From NCBI GenBank assembly GCA_905221605.1, contig CAJNDS010000358.1, positions 742,501 through 806,500 on the forward strand: 64,000 bases of DNA, written 5' to 3'. The position numbers and the translations under genes are program-made. The notes beneath the pieces were generated by a model. The model saw only the letters and a program-made list of their open reading frames with translations. It did no database searches and was not told the DNA's origin. The DNA comes from Symbiodinium natans (lineage: Eukaryota > Sar > Dinophyceae > Suessiales > Symbiodiniaceae). How positions within the stretch are numbered: position 1 is the first letter of the stretch; the number at the start of each line of letters is the position of its first letter. This document shows positions 24,201-30,512 of the stretch, in pieces.

Positions 24201-24336
24201 TAAACCCTAAACCCTAAACCCTAAACCCTGAAGCGGCCCCCCAATCTTGAAAAAGGAGTACTTCCTGCGCGATCGCGGGCACTGGTACCTCGACGACTTC
24301 GACGAGCGCTTCCCGGAGCAGGGCTTTCTCACCTAC
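4559..24336 (+). CDS. Nucleotide-diphospho-sugar transferase-like glycosyltransferase, ~24 exons
   Basis: Likely transfers a sugar from a nucleotide-sugar donor in the secretory pathway. The reconstructed protein is about 525 aa: a signal peptide or anchor, a Ser/Gly/Pro-rich stem, then a catalytic domain resembling the PF03407 family. Exons: 4559-4642, 5459-5545, 6238-6317, 6902-6948, 7752-7796, 8663-8715, 9664-9719, 10260-10335, 10683-10703, 11467-11559, 12636-12671, 13691-13753, 15307-15363, 16553-16624, 16930-16980 (doubtful), 17743-17810, 18185-18251, 18358-18405, 18470-18558, 19982-20051, 20503-20577, 21084-21163, 21735-21810, 24256-24336. Phases agree throughout. Landmarks in order: GLVLDS+DIVVLQDPFP (DxD), DADFE+VMTDHFWPEQ, HINTGCIFADAS, DQQ+VFNKF, LDPKVVSHG+NYF, AVIAHANGVDGK+EYFLRDRGHWYLDD. 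About half the donors are GC or GA. No stop was found after 24336, so the protein may continue into 24820-25204. Domain order supports one gene; exact splice sites are inference. Confidence 0.65.
4721..4831. mobile_element. MITE-like element, family 2
   Basis: A near-perfect inverted repeat: CCCAAAGAGCCCAATATTGC at the left, and AAGCAACATTGGGCTCTTTGGG at the right, read as its complement. Inner arms are TTAATTAAGGAATAT and ATATTCCTTAATTAA. It lies in the first intron. Related but more diverged copies follow at about 4843-5045. Confidence 0.75.
5459..5545 (+). CDS. Exon 2 of the glycosyltransferase gene
   Basis: Reads WRKHRFLEMCAEENVTISEM.. with a Leu-rich end (LRLLLGIYW). The acceptor is AAGAAGAG, the donor TGG|GAGTTT (a GA donor), and a G-strand telomeric array follows within 15 bases. 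The frame is open to 5572 but no further. No domain is recognised; it would lie between the signal peptide and the stem. Confidence 0.45.
6043..6231 (-). repeat. Longest C-strand telomeric array
   Basis: About 27 tandem CCCTAAA units with one truncated unit near 6133, ending ..CCCTACCCAG, which is also the acceptor of the exon at 6238. It sits wholly inside an apparent intron, so it is an interstitial telomeric array and not a chromosome end. Confidence 0.9.
6238..6317 (+). CDS. Exon 3 of the glycosyltransferase gene
   Basis: Reads DPVGVDQVRSSNADASFRRF.. (26 codons plus two bases). The acceptor CCCTACCCAG is built from the end of the long C-strand telomeric array. The donor AG|GTGGGTTTAGGG runs straight into a G-strand array. 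This exon is the clearest example of an exon framed by oppositely oriented telomeric repeats. Confidence 0.55.
6520..6625. mobile_element. MITE-like element, family 5
   Basis: Inverted repeat TACTACTA..TTTGCTTAAGAACCCCC and GGGGGTTCTTAAGCAACTAGTAG around a centre of about 50 bases. Other copies often carry long poly-A/poly-C or poly-T/poly-G runs next to the CTTAAGAACCCCC core (13125, 18684, 21230-21335, 44130, 48620). Confidence 0.6.
6902..8715 (+). CDS. Stem-region exons of the glycosyltransferase (6902-6948, 7752-7796, 8663-8715)
   Basis: Three short islands join in phase 2-1-1-0 and encode a low-complexity Ser/Pro/Gly/Ala stretch (SPLGAESAERPPARW, APSHGEAAVASSGI, STQPSSLGGKLPSSAGG). Such a stretch suits the flexible stem between a membrane anchor and a Golgi catalytic domain. 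Acceptors are GACTAG, ACTCAG and CCTTCAG; donors are C|GTGGCT, G|GTATCT and GGC|GACTCG. All three islands are also open in other frames, so frame choice rests on phase. Confidence 0.4.
7990..8090. mobile_element. Diverged MITE-like element, family 6
   Basis: Contains the GGGTGAAGACTCATACCCCTAAGG-like end and GTTGTACCC, seen also near 1795-1960, 14450-14640 and 60712-60955. The family is recognised by ACTC(G/A)(C/T)ACCCC and ATATGGCCCTTAT-like segments. Ends are too diverged to fix. Confidence 0.35.
8731..8920. mobile_element. MITE-like element, family 1, split by a telomeric array
   Basis: Left end ATATCTTCCAAAATCCCC and right end CCTTAGTTAAGGGGTTTGCAAGATCTGGG match family 1. Between them, G-strand telomeric units at about 8777-8821 interrupt the element, as in the copy at 84-223. 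Confidence 0.6.
9664..10335 (+). CDS. Start of the glycosyltransferase catalytic domain (exons 9664-9719 and 10260-10335)
   Basis: 9664-9719 (acceptor GCCCAG, donor TT|GAGTTTAGGG) reads EDDLKLLRRKAKTLGAVG. 10260-10335 (acceptor CGCCGAG followed by G) reads KHSPLIATWTTGEAKYMSLA and then MNLAS. The latter matches the first beta-strand and helix of nucleotide-diphospho-sugar transferase domains. Phases join exactly as 2-2. At the end of the second exon the sequence TCTGATCTGCAAAGAGAGA begins a target duplication found again at 10541 and 10682. Confidence 0.55.
10567..10680. mobile_element. MITE-like element, family 3, flanked by a target duplication
   Basis: Ends CTTGGTAGCCCAGTGG and ..CTGGGCTACCAAG. 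It is flanked by CTGCAAAGAGAGATCTTAAG on the left and CTGCAAGGGGAGATCTTAAGC on the right, an imperfect duplication of about 21 bases of the exon. The right copy is read as the small exon 10683-10703. Confidence 0.7.
11467..11559 (+). CDS. Glycosyltransferase exon 10
   Basis: 31 codons: ALSIRKNVPSLERTSDFERL then RFETFGRRAVN. The acceptor GAGCCCAG follows a C-strand telomeric array (11424-11455). The donor AAT|GTACGT is canonical. Both ends are phase 0. It lies between the first strand and the DxD segment, as expected from domain order. Confidence 0.6.
11700..12270. repeat. Trinucleotide microsatellites (AGT)n and (CTA/CTG)n
   Basis: AGT repeats run at 11737-11801 and mixed CTA/CTG repeats at about 11936-12200. 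They lie in an intron and create long spurious frames coding for poly-Val, poly-Thr and poly-Leu. A possible small exon at 12309-12350 (VEGFVKELCLRR) follows but is not used in the model. Confidence 0.85.
12636..12671 (+). CDS. Glycosyltransferase exon 11 (12 codons)
   Basis: Reads FWFQAWFSCMAK between acceptor TTTGCAG and donor AAG|GCAAGT, a GC donor in an otherwise perfect consensus. The island downstream to 12745 is open on the minus strand as well, so the strand choice rests on phase and family order: ..MAK joins MRWLVL.. of the next exon, giving the conserved Lys-x-Arg before the DxD strand. Confidence 0.5.
12741..12868 (+). repeat. G-strand telomeric array
   Basis: About 18 TTTAGGG units with two TTAGGG units. 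It lies at the donor side of the intron before 13691; a C-strand array (13610-13652) lies at the acceptor side. Confidence 0.9.
13691..13753 (+). CDS. Glycosyltransferase exon 12, carries the first Asp of the DxD motif
   Basis: Reads MRWLVLHTFAHLGIDGLVLD then Ser. The donor is TCT|GATACT (GA donor), phase 0. Joining to 15307 gives LVLDS-DIVVLQDPFP, a DxD motif in the position expected for metal/nucleotide-sugar binding. The frame also stays open for another 48 bases, but only the GA donor restores the family motif. Confidence 0.7.
14812..14910 (+). other. Exon-like island inside a glycosyltransferase intron
   Basis: An open segment reads GWPRETPTDFDCMRPSPWTA.. with a good acceptor (ATGGAG followed by G) and donor (CCAG|GTGTTAGG). 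It does not fit between the DxD halves, where the family leaves no room. It may be an alternative exon, a captured gene fragment or chance; the minus strand is open too. Confidence 0.3.
15120..15300 (-). repeat. C-strand telomeric array
   Basis: Near-continuous CCCTAAA with CCCTAA, CCAATCCC and CCCTAACC variants. It ends a few bases before the acceptor AAGCCCAG of the exon at 15307. Confidence 0.9.
15307..15363 (+). CDS. Glycosyltransferase exon 13, second Asp of the DxD motif
   Basis: Reads DIVVLQDPFPVLWGDADFE. The donor GAG|GCGCCT is GC-type. The DPFP box after the DxD is typical of this fold. Joining to 16553 gives DADFE-VMTDHFWPEQHLW, matching the conserved D-x-D-(hydrophobic)-x-T-D region of the family. 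This junction and the previous one are the strongest evidence for the gene. Confidence 0.75.
15364..15660 (+). repeat. Degenerate G-strand telomeric array with TTTCGGG variants
   Basis: Mixed TTTAGGG, TTTCGGG, TTGGGG and related units fill the donor side of the intron after 15363. Clusters of TTTCGGG show local amplification of a mutated unit. A poly-G run (15682-15701) follows. Confidence 0.85.
16553..16624 (+). CDS. Glycosyltransferase exon 14
   Basis: Reads VMTDHFWPEQHLWQSRAAQV then VHEL. The acceptor is CATGCCAG; the donor CTG|GTTGGGTTTAGGG runs into a G-strand array. Upstream in the same frame is TGA, which fixes the acceptor. C-strand repeats at 16436-16505 precede it. Confidence 0.7.
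16930..16980 (+). CDS. Possible glycosyltransferase exon (doubtful)
   Basis: Reads FRRQSQEDPNSKASKPE after AATAGGCAG, with donor GAA|GTGCAC, phase 0 both sides. The frame stays open to a TAA at 17053. The model works with or without it. Confidence 0.3.
17620..17732 (-). repeat. CCCTACA variant array
   Basis: About 15 tandem units of a telomere-derived repeat in which the second A of the unit is changed to C. It directly precedes the exon at 17743. Confidence 0.85.
17743..18251 (+). CDS. Glycosyltransferase exons 17743-17810 and 18185-18251 (NTG motif)
   Basis: The first reads LYRRVEPYSLDPEPLAPTCR.. with donor AG|GTTTAGGG (phase 2). The second starts after TTCTTGCAG and reads RYWTRPEEHINTGCIFADAS then AN, with GC donor AAC|GCATAA before an in-frame TAA. 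The INTG box is the conserved Asn-Thr-Gly of this transferase family. The intron between is 374 bases and holds a G-strand array, a C-strand array and a family-2 element. Confidence 0.65.
18030..18178. mobile_element. MITE-like element, family 2, split by CCCTAAA units
   Basis: Left end CCTAAAGGGCCCAATCCCCC and right end AAGGGGTTTGGGGCTCTTGGG resemble family 2. Three C-strand telomeric units (about 18123-18143) interrupt it. Confidence 0.5.
18358..18558 (+). CDS. Glycosyltransferase exons 18358-18405 and 18470-18558
   Basis: 18358-18405 reads KRSQLLVKIRQQLELI (acceptor ACGCAG, GC donor ATC|GCACAC). It follows the NTG exon as the amphipathic helix expected there. 18470-18558 reads NPHTLSAIRAASDVKVKASV.., ending LQLD plus GG before a GC donor. 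Phases are 0-0-0-2. The second is less certain. Confidence 0.45.
18630..18760. repeat. Family-5 core and TATATA/TGTGTG tract in an intron
   Basis: TTGCTTAAGACCCCCCCC with poly-A, then GTGTGTGTATATATATATA. The intron 18559-19981 otherwise holds telomeric arrays in both orientations (19180-19215 C, 19339-19395 G, 19917-19964 C) and no supported exon. Confidence 0.6.
19982..20577 (+). CDS. Glycosyltransferase exons 19982-20051 and 20503-20577
   Basis: The first reads YEFLEHHNESEVGGLLRHWM then DQQ, between acceptor GGAGTCAG and donor CAG|GTGCAA. The second reads VFNKFVEHRLFHSSADLIHG.. between TGCGGAG and CAG|GTGGCC. Together DQQ-VFN gives the Asp-Gln..Phe-Asn signature seen late in this transferase fold. 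Both junctions are phase 0. A frame between them (TKVNLLGIGQVWRLNVLFLF at about 20180) is open but not needed. Confidence 0.65.
20757..20916. repeat. (GA)n microsatellite
   Basis: GAGAGA with periodic GAAGAGA interruptions. It lies in an intron and generates spurious Arg/Glu-rich frames. Confidence 0.9.
21084..21163 (+). CDS. Glycosyltransferase exon with the LDP box
   Basis: Reads VFRNVRAQKIATPIRLRILD then PKVVSH plus GG. The acceptor is CCCCGCAG; the donor CACGG|GATGAA is GA-type, phase 2. Joined to the next exon it gives LDPKVVSHG-NYF, matching the conserved L-D-P..G..YF near the end of the domain. Confidence 0.7.
21735..21810 (+). CDS. Glycosyltransferase exon with the HAN box
   Basis: Reads NYFWLRAHEGGRPAVIAHAN then GVDGK. 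The acceptor is CCACTCAG followed by G. The donor AAG|GACCCG (GA) is chosen because it joins to EYFLRDRGHWYLDD; without it the frame ends at TAA 21829. VIAHAN-x(2)-GK corresponds to the C-terminal His-Ala-Asn box of the family. Confidence 0.7.
22169..22279. mobile_element. MITE-like element, family 2
   Basis: Ends ACCCAAAGAGCCCAATATTGC and GCAATATTGGGCTCTCTGGG, with TTAATTAAGGAATA inner arms and a GATCATATAGGG..ATATGATTTAAGG centre. It lies in the intron 21811-24255. Confidence 0.75.
22815..23130. repeat. 310-bp poly-C / polypyrimidine tract
   Basis: Runs of C are broken by single T, A or G; the first part has CCCCCCTGG periodicity. It gives long spurious Pro or Gly frames. It directly adjoins the HEAT-like fragment. 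Confidence 0.9.
23151..23482 (-). pseudogene. HEAT-repeat-like gene fragment on the minus strand
   Basis: Minus-strand reading gives two alpha-helical repeat units: TVDGLVELGKVGDSDLIDRL, then (shifted by one base near 23395-23405, at GGTACCGCAGTG) YRALAKLTNKGNAKVIQALL.., VTVDDAYMALQEILEP and VLGALVGMISDP. The AL..L..KGNA.VI.ALL pattern is HEAT-like. The frame break, the antisense position inside a glycosyltransferase intron and the adjacent poly-C tract suggest a captured fragment. A very short intron is the alternative explanation of the shift. Confidence 0.55.
23555..23890 (+). pseudogene. Duplicated PARP catalytic-domain fragment
   Basis: On + the second copy reads FGKGIYWAEDTAKIDQYLTQ, the signature loop of poly(ADP-ribose) polymerases (G-x-G-I-Y-(F/W)-A-E with the catalytic-domain Tyr). 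A first, partial copy about 108 bases upstream reads GIYLAEEATKIDQYLTQD. Downstream, DLHKKLYERGG is in a shifted frame, and VYCASGCRIALP returns to the first frame, so at least two frame breaks exist. TGCCCC(C/T)GTCTGTTTTCTGGGTCT also occurs twice (23531 and 23838), marking a larger duplication. It is probably a decayed transferred copy inside an intron. Confidence 0.6.
24256..24336 (+). CDS. Last recognised glycosyltransferase exon
   Basis: Reads EYFLRDRGHWYLDDFDERFP then EQGFLTY. The acceptor is TTGAAAAAG; the donor is TAC|GCAGCT (GC) or earlier. It continues the HAN-box exon as HANGVDGK-EYFLRDRGHWYLDD, as expected at the C-terminal edge of the domain. No stop follows before the next telomeric array. 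Confidence 0.65.
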
Positions 24337-24356
24337 GCAGCTTGCCTTTTTTTGTT

Positions 24357-24435
24357 ATGGGGTTTAGGGTTTAGGGTTTAGGGTTTAGGGTTTAGGGTTT
24401 AGGGTTTAGGGTTTAGGGTTTAGGGTTTGGGGTTT
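24357..24435 (+). repeat. G-strand telomeric array
   Basis: About ten TTTAGGG units directly after the exon ending at 24336, ending in a TTTGGGG variant. Confidence 0.9.
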
Positions 24436-24819
24436 ACCGTATTATGAGGGGTGTTTATTGTGAAGGGTATATATTATGTAAGGGGTCTAGAAGGGGTATA
24501 AATAAGAGGCATAGAAGGATTCCCCAAGGCCCCATACTTGCATGATCATGTAGCCAACCCTAAGATCGTGCTGAGGGCAGTTTAGGGGCTTTGTGGTTGT
24601 AGGCTTGAAGAAGGTTTCGGTCTCAGGTTTTTGGGGGGACCCCTTGCCTTTCGCGGGCGGCCCAGAACCCCAAAAAGCCATCCCGGCAATCGTACATCCG
24701 AACAACCCATGGCTACAAACACTCATAATCAAGCCGGAAACCACCTTAACCAAGAAAAACTATGCCCAAACCCGAAACCCTAGACCCTAAACCCTAACCC
24801 CAAAACCCTAAACCCAAAG

Positions 24820-25204
24820 CTCCCTTGCTCCCACTGCCTGGAGCAAGGCACATCCGCGTGGCATGTCGCTGGCGGAGGACCCTTGGGCCTTAGCTTGCTG
24901 GTTCTTCTTAGCCCTAAACCCTGAACCCTAAACCAAAACCCTGAACCCTACACCCTAAACCCTAAACCCTACACCCTGAACCCTACACCCTAAACCCTAC
25001 ACCCTAAACCTGAAACCGCAAACCCGAAACCCTAAACCCGAAACCCTAAACCCTACTCAGGGTTTAGGCTTCAGGGTTCAATATAGATCTTGAAACCGTG
25101 TCCCAAGCTGCGAAAAGGACTTCGAGCACTTGGTGGAGGCGGTGGTGGTTGCTGCAGCGTTGCGAAGACGGCTGGTGCTTCCCAACACAATGACGCACCG
25201 GCTG
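24820..25204 (+). CDS. O-fucosyltransferase-like N-terminal segment (exons 24820-24900, 25118-25204)
   Basis: 24820-24900 (acceptor CCAAAG, donor CTG|GTTCTT) reads LPCSHCLEQGTSAWHVAGGG then PLGLSLL. 25118-25204 (acceptor CGAAAAG, donor CTG|GTTATG) reads DFEHLVEAVVVAAALRRRLV then LPNTMTHRL. The GGG-x-L-G followed by FEHLVEA(V)..A..L-R-R-x-LVLP recalls the first beta-alpha unit of GDP-fucose O-fucosyltransferases (GG.gNq....E.a..lA..L.R.LVLP). Both junctions are phase 0, as is the end of the preceding glycosyltransferase exon, so this may be a second domain of the same protein or a new gene. The family assignment is tentative. Confidence 0.45.
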
Positions 25205-25299
25205 GTTATGGGTTTGGGGTTGAGGGATCCCTACTACCCACCCCTCTGTCCTACCTCCCTAGTTCCCCGCTTAAATCACCCTAATTAGGCTTAATGATC

Positions 25300-25757
25300 C
25301 CTAAATAGCCTTAATTAGGGGTGGAAAGTAGGGGGGGTAAGTATAGAGTGGGGTAGTAAGGTAGTTACGTGGCTGTTTGGTATGAACCCTTAAAAGGGGA
25401 GCCCTGATACACACCTTACATACCCTATAACCCAAGGGCCCATACTTCAGAACCCTTCGAAGAAGGTAAGGGACCAAAATAAGGGATAACTACCCTTAGA
25501 TTACGAGTCAGGGTGGCTTTGGTGACTTTGGCTTGTGTCTCTGACCCAGCTTGGACAAAATGACCCATCACAAGGCCCCATAACGACCAGCCACAAGCCT
25601 ATTTATACTAAAAACAAAAAATAGTGGTAATAATAACAATAAAAATTAGCATGCATATTATTTATAATAATAGTAATTATGGCCGAGCTGTGTGACAATG
25701 TTAAGTGAGGGCTTACTGTCGTTCATTGATTCACAGTTATAACAGGATAACGGACAG
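25300..25757. other. AT-rich stretch without a supported gene
   Basis: Inverted ATCACCCTAATTAGGC and GCCTTAATTAGGGGTGG (25274-25325) suggest a further small palindromic element. The rest is AT-rich with ATTATTTATAATAATAG near 25655. No exon is seen. Confidence 0.5.
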
Positions 25758-26213
25758 GTGACGAGGGGGACGTCACCATCGCCGAGCACATCGGCGCGAA
25801 GGTCCAGGTAGCACCAACAGTCACAGCCCCCCGTCCGCAGCAAGGGCGCCCGCAAGCGCTCACGGTCAGGCAAGCCCATGGCTCTGCGACTCAAAGAGCA
25901 TCCTTGTGGCCTTCTACTTCGCGGTGTCAAGAGTCGGGCTCCCTAGTTCGACTGTCGAGCATCGCTGAACTCATGTCTGCGTATTCTTGTCGAGTTTCAT
26001 CCTGAGGCATGGCCCGGCGACTTCCGGGTCCTCCTCGCTGTCCAGATGACGGACGTTACGTCGTTCACCTTGGAGAAGGACGTGCGTTGGTTCGAATCGC
26101 CCAGGGCAGGGCATCCTCGGAAAGCTGCGCGCGGACAGGACGCCGGCCGCACCGCAGATGGCCTCTGGCGCGCCCCCTCGGCGCAGCTACTCAAGAAGGT
26201 CCGGTCGATGTAA
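25758..26213 (+). CDS. Exon-like segments ending in a stop (25758-25807, 25947-26213)
   Basis: 25758-25807 (acceptor CGGACAG, donor CAG|GTAGCA) reads DEGDVTIAEHIGAKVQ. 25947-26213 is an 88-codon open frame after CCCTAG containing LRILVEFHPEAWPGDFRVLL, MTDVTSFTLEKDVRWFESP and a C-terminus PSAQLLKKVRSM before TAA at 26211. An internal ATG at 26046 follows CTGTCCAG and could be a start or an acceptor. I do not recognise the protein. This part lacks telomeric repeats, unlike its surroundings. Confidence 0.4.
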
Positions 26214-28605
26214 TCGCACTCGCATCGAACCCAAGCTTGTTTGGAGGTGCGGCGTTAGATGGCATGGGCAGAGGGAAGTCCTCCTCCTCTACTCCTTGCC
26301 ACAGTCCCTTCGGCAGAAGCGCCGTGCTGCGTTCTCAGCCCCGCAATAGAGCCGTGTATCGGCATATATATATATATATACACACATTTGTATATATATA
26401 TATATGTATATATATATATGGTCAGCCCCCCCCCCCCATGATCCACACCTATGGTTTTCTTGTCTTCGTCTTTGTCTGATTTTCTGCTTTATCCTCGGAA
26501 AAATGCAGTAAAAACTGCACTGGAATACAAAAGCTCTATTATATTATCCTCTAGAAAAACACTAGTGTTTTTATGTGCATTTTGCTTCTGAAACTTGTGT
26601 CTTGCGGCCCCATAAAATTTTAGAAGGGCAGCCATTTAGAAGTTTAAGGCTTTTCAGGGTTTTAGGGGTTTATAAAACCTGGATGATCTGTGGAAGGCGC
26701 CGGGGCTTCCCCAGACCATTTGCAATCCTTCAAAGGGGCAGCCCTTTTCAAATTTGAAGGGCTTTAAGGTATTTAAAGCCTTTCAAAATTTTCAAGATTT
26801 AAAGGATCTTAAAAGGCTTTAAAGCCCTAAAAAACCTCGAAACGTTTATCCCTTAAAAGTCTAATCTTCCTTAAAAGGAAAAAAAACAAAAACGGGCAGC
26901 CGATTAAAATTAAGGAAGTTACGGATTTTGGAGTTGAACTTCCTAAAAACTTTAAACTTCAAAAGGACAGCCATTTACAACTGCAAGAATTTCAGGGTTT
27001 TACGGATTTGTAAAAATTTATATGGTCTGGGGAAGGCACCGGGGCTTCTCCAGACCATTGGCAACTTCAAAAATCTCTAAAACCCGCAAAGAGCAGCCAC
27101 TTAAATACGTAAGCAATTTAAGGTCTTTAAAAGGCTTAAAAGGCTTAAAACCTTCATAATCCTGAGAATGTTTAAACAGAAGCTTAAAGATTTTTATAAG
27201 ATTTTAAGGATTTTCAAGGTTTAGATGGTCTGGGGAAGCCCCAGTGCCTTCCCCAGATCATGTAAACTTGCAAAAACCCTTAAACCCTTAACCCTAAAAA
27301 CTTAACACTAAGCCCGTAGAAACCCTCAACACTAACCCTACAAACTTAACACTAAGCCCTTAGCACAAACCCCAAACACTTAACATGAAACCCTAAACAC
27401 TTAATTAAGCACTAGACCCTAAACACTAAACCCTAAACACTTAAACACTACACCCTAAAAACTAAACCCTAAAAACTAAACCCTAAACAGTACACACTAA
27501 ACCCTACACACTAACCCTACACACTAAACCCTGAACACTAGTAAAAATCTTAACGCCCTGAATCCAAAAAACAAACCCGAAACCCTTAACACTACTAAAC
27601 CCTAAAAACTCAGCACCAGACCCTAAACACTAACCCTAAAAACTTAACACTAAGCCCTTAGCACAAACCCCAAACACTTAACAGGAAACCCTAAACACTT
27701 AAGCACTAGACCCTAAACACTAAACCCTAAACACTTAAACACTACACCCTAAAAACTGAACCCTAAACATTACACACTAAACCCTACACACTAAACCCTG
27801 AACACTAGTAAACATCCTTAAGACCCGTAACCCAAAAAAGACACCGAAACCCTTAGCACTGAACCCTAAACACTCAGCACTAGACCCTTAACACTAAGCC
27901 TAAAAACTTAACACTAAGCCCTTAGCACGAACCCCAAACACTGAACACGAAACCATAAACACATAAGCACTAATCCCTTGCTAAACACTAAACCCTAAAC
28001 ACTTAAACACTACACCCTAAAAACTAAACCCTAAACATTACACACCAAACCCTACACACTAAACCCTGACAACTAAACCCTAAACCCTAAACAGAAGGAT
28101 TTTCAAGTTGTCAATGGTCTGGGGAAGCCCCGGCTTCCCCAGATCATTTAAATTTGTAAAAACCCTTAAAACCCTGAACCCTAAAAAACCAAACCCGAAA
28201 CCCTTAACACTAAACCCTAAACACTAACCCTAAAAACTTAACACTAAGCCCTTAGCACAAACCCCAAACACTTAGCACGAAACCCTAAACACTTAAGCAC
28301 TTAACCCAGAAACCTTAAACATTTCAAACTAAGCCCTAAACAGTAGACACTAAACCCTGAACACTAATCCCTAAACCCTAAACAGTAAACCCCAAAGCCG
28401 GAACCTCGAGCCCTACTAAATCTAAACCTGAAACCAAAAACCCGTCGGGGTTTCAGATGCTTACTGTTTGGATTTCAGAGTTTAGGGGTTTTTTGGGGTT
28501 TTACCCGAGCCGCTTGACCCTAACCCCTAAACCCTAAACTTAACACTCAACCCTAAACACAAAACACTAAACCCTGAAACCTACACACTAAACCCTAAAC
28601 ACTAG
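26214..28605. repeat. AT-rich repeat block with palindromes and a degenerate telomere-like array
   Basis: 26640-27260 repeats a hairpin of the form TGGTCTGGGGAAG..CC..CTTCCCCAGA(C/T)CA (about 26680, 27025, 27226 and again 28113) and a GGCAGCCATTTA-like motif (26627, 26968, 27103). 27280-28420 is an array of CTAAACACTTAACACTAAACCC-like units with a higher-order unit of roughly 260-330 bases: TAAGCCCTTAGCAC(A/G)AACCCC recurs near 27353, 27651, 27914 and 28247. I see no coding signal. Confidence 0.75.
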
Positions 28606-29215
28606 ACTTCCAGAAAAAATCTGGAGAACCCAGCCCCGGACTCCAGACTCCAGATTTCCAGAAAAAATCTGGAGTACCCGGGCCCCGGACTCCAGACTCC
28701 AGATTTCCAGAAAAAATCTGGAGTACCCGGGCCCCGGACTCCAGACTCCAGATTTCCAGAAAAAATCTGGAGTACCGGGGCCCCGGACTCCAGACTCCAG
28801 ATTTCCAGAAAAAATCTGGAGTACCCGGCCCCCAGACTCCAGACTCCAGACTCCAGACTCCAGATTTCCAGAAAAAATCTGGAGTACCCGCGGCCCCAGA
28901 CTCCAGATTACAGACTCCAGAATCTGGAGTCCAGGGTCCCGGTACTCCAGATTTTTTCTGGAAATCTGGAGTCTGGAGTCTGGAGGTACTCCAGATTTTC
29001 TCTGGAAATCTGGAGTCTGGAGTCCGGGGCCCGGGTACTCCAGATTTTTTCTGGAAATCTGGAGTCTGGAGTCCGGGCCCCGGTACTCCAGATTTTTTCT
29101 GGAAATCTGGAGTCTGGAGTCCGGGGCCCAGGTGCTCCAGATTTTTTCTGGAAATCTGGAGTCTGGAGTCCGGCGGTACTCCAGATTTTTTCTGGAAATC
29201 TGGAGTCTGGAGTCC
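28606..29215. repeat. Array of nested palindromes, itself an inverted repeat
   Basis: Each unit (about 55-60 bases) contains the palindrome ACTCCAGATTT..CCAGAAAAAATCTGGAGT plus a GC-rich spacer (CCCGGGCCCCGG). Units left of about 28915 are in one orientation; those right of it (to 29215) are the reverse complement. The block is therefore a large inverted repeat built from smaller palindromes, with the axis near ATTACAGACTCCAGAATCTGGAGT. The long minus-strand frame across it is spurious. Confidence 0.9.
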
Positions 29216-29278
29216 CCCCCCCTCCCAAGACCCCCTTCCCGAGGCCAAATGTGTGGATCATGGGGGGGGGGGGCGAGC

Positions 29279-30512
<1,234 letters not shown>

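Noticed and set aside
26085-26110. GGTTCGAATCGCCC, resembling a tRNA B box
   Set aside because: The flanks cannot form a T-stem or acceptor stem and no A box lies at the right distance.
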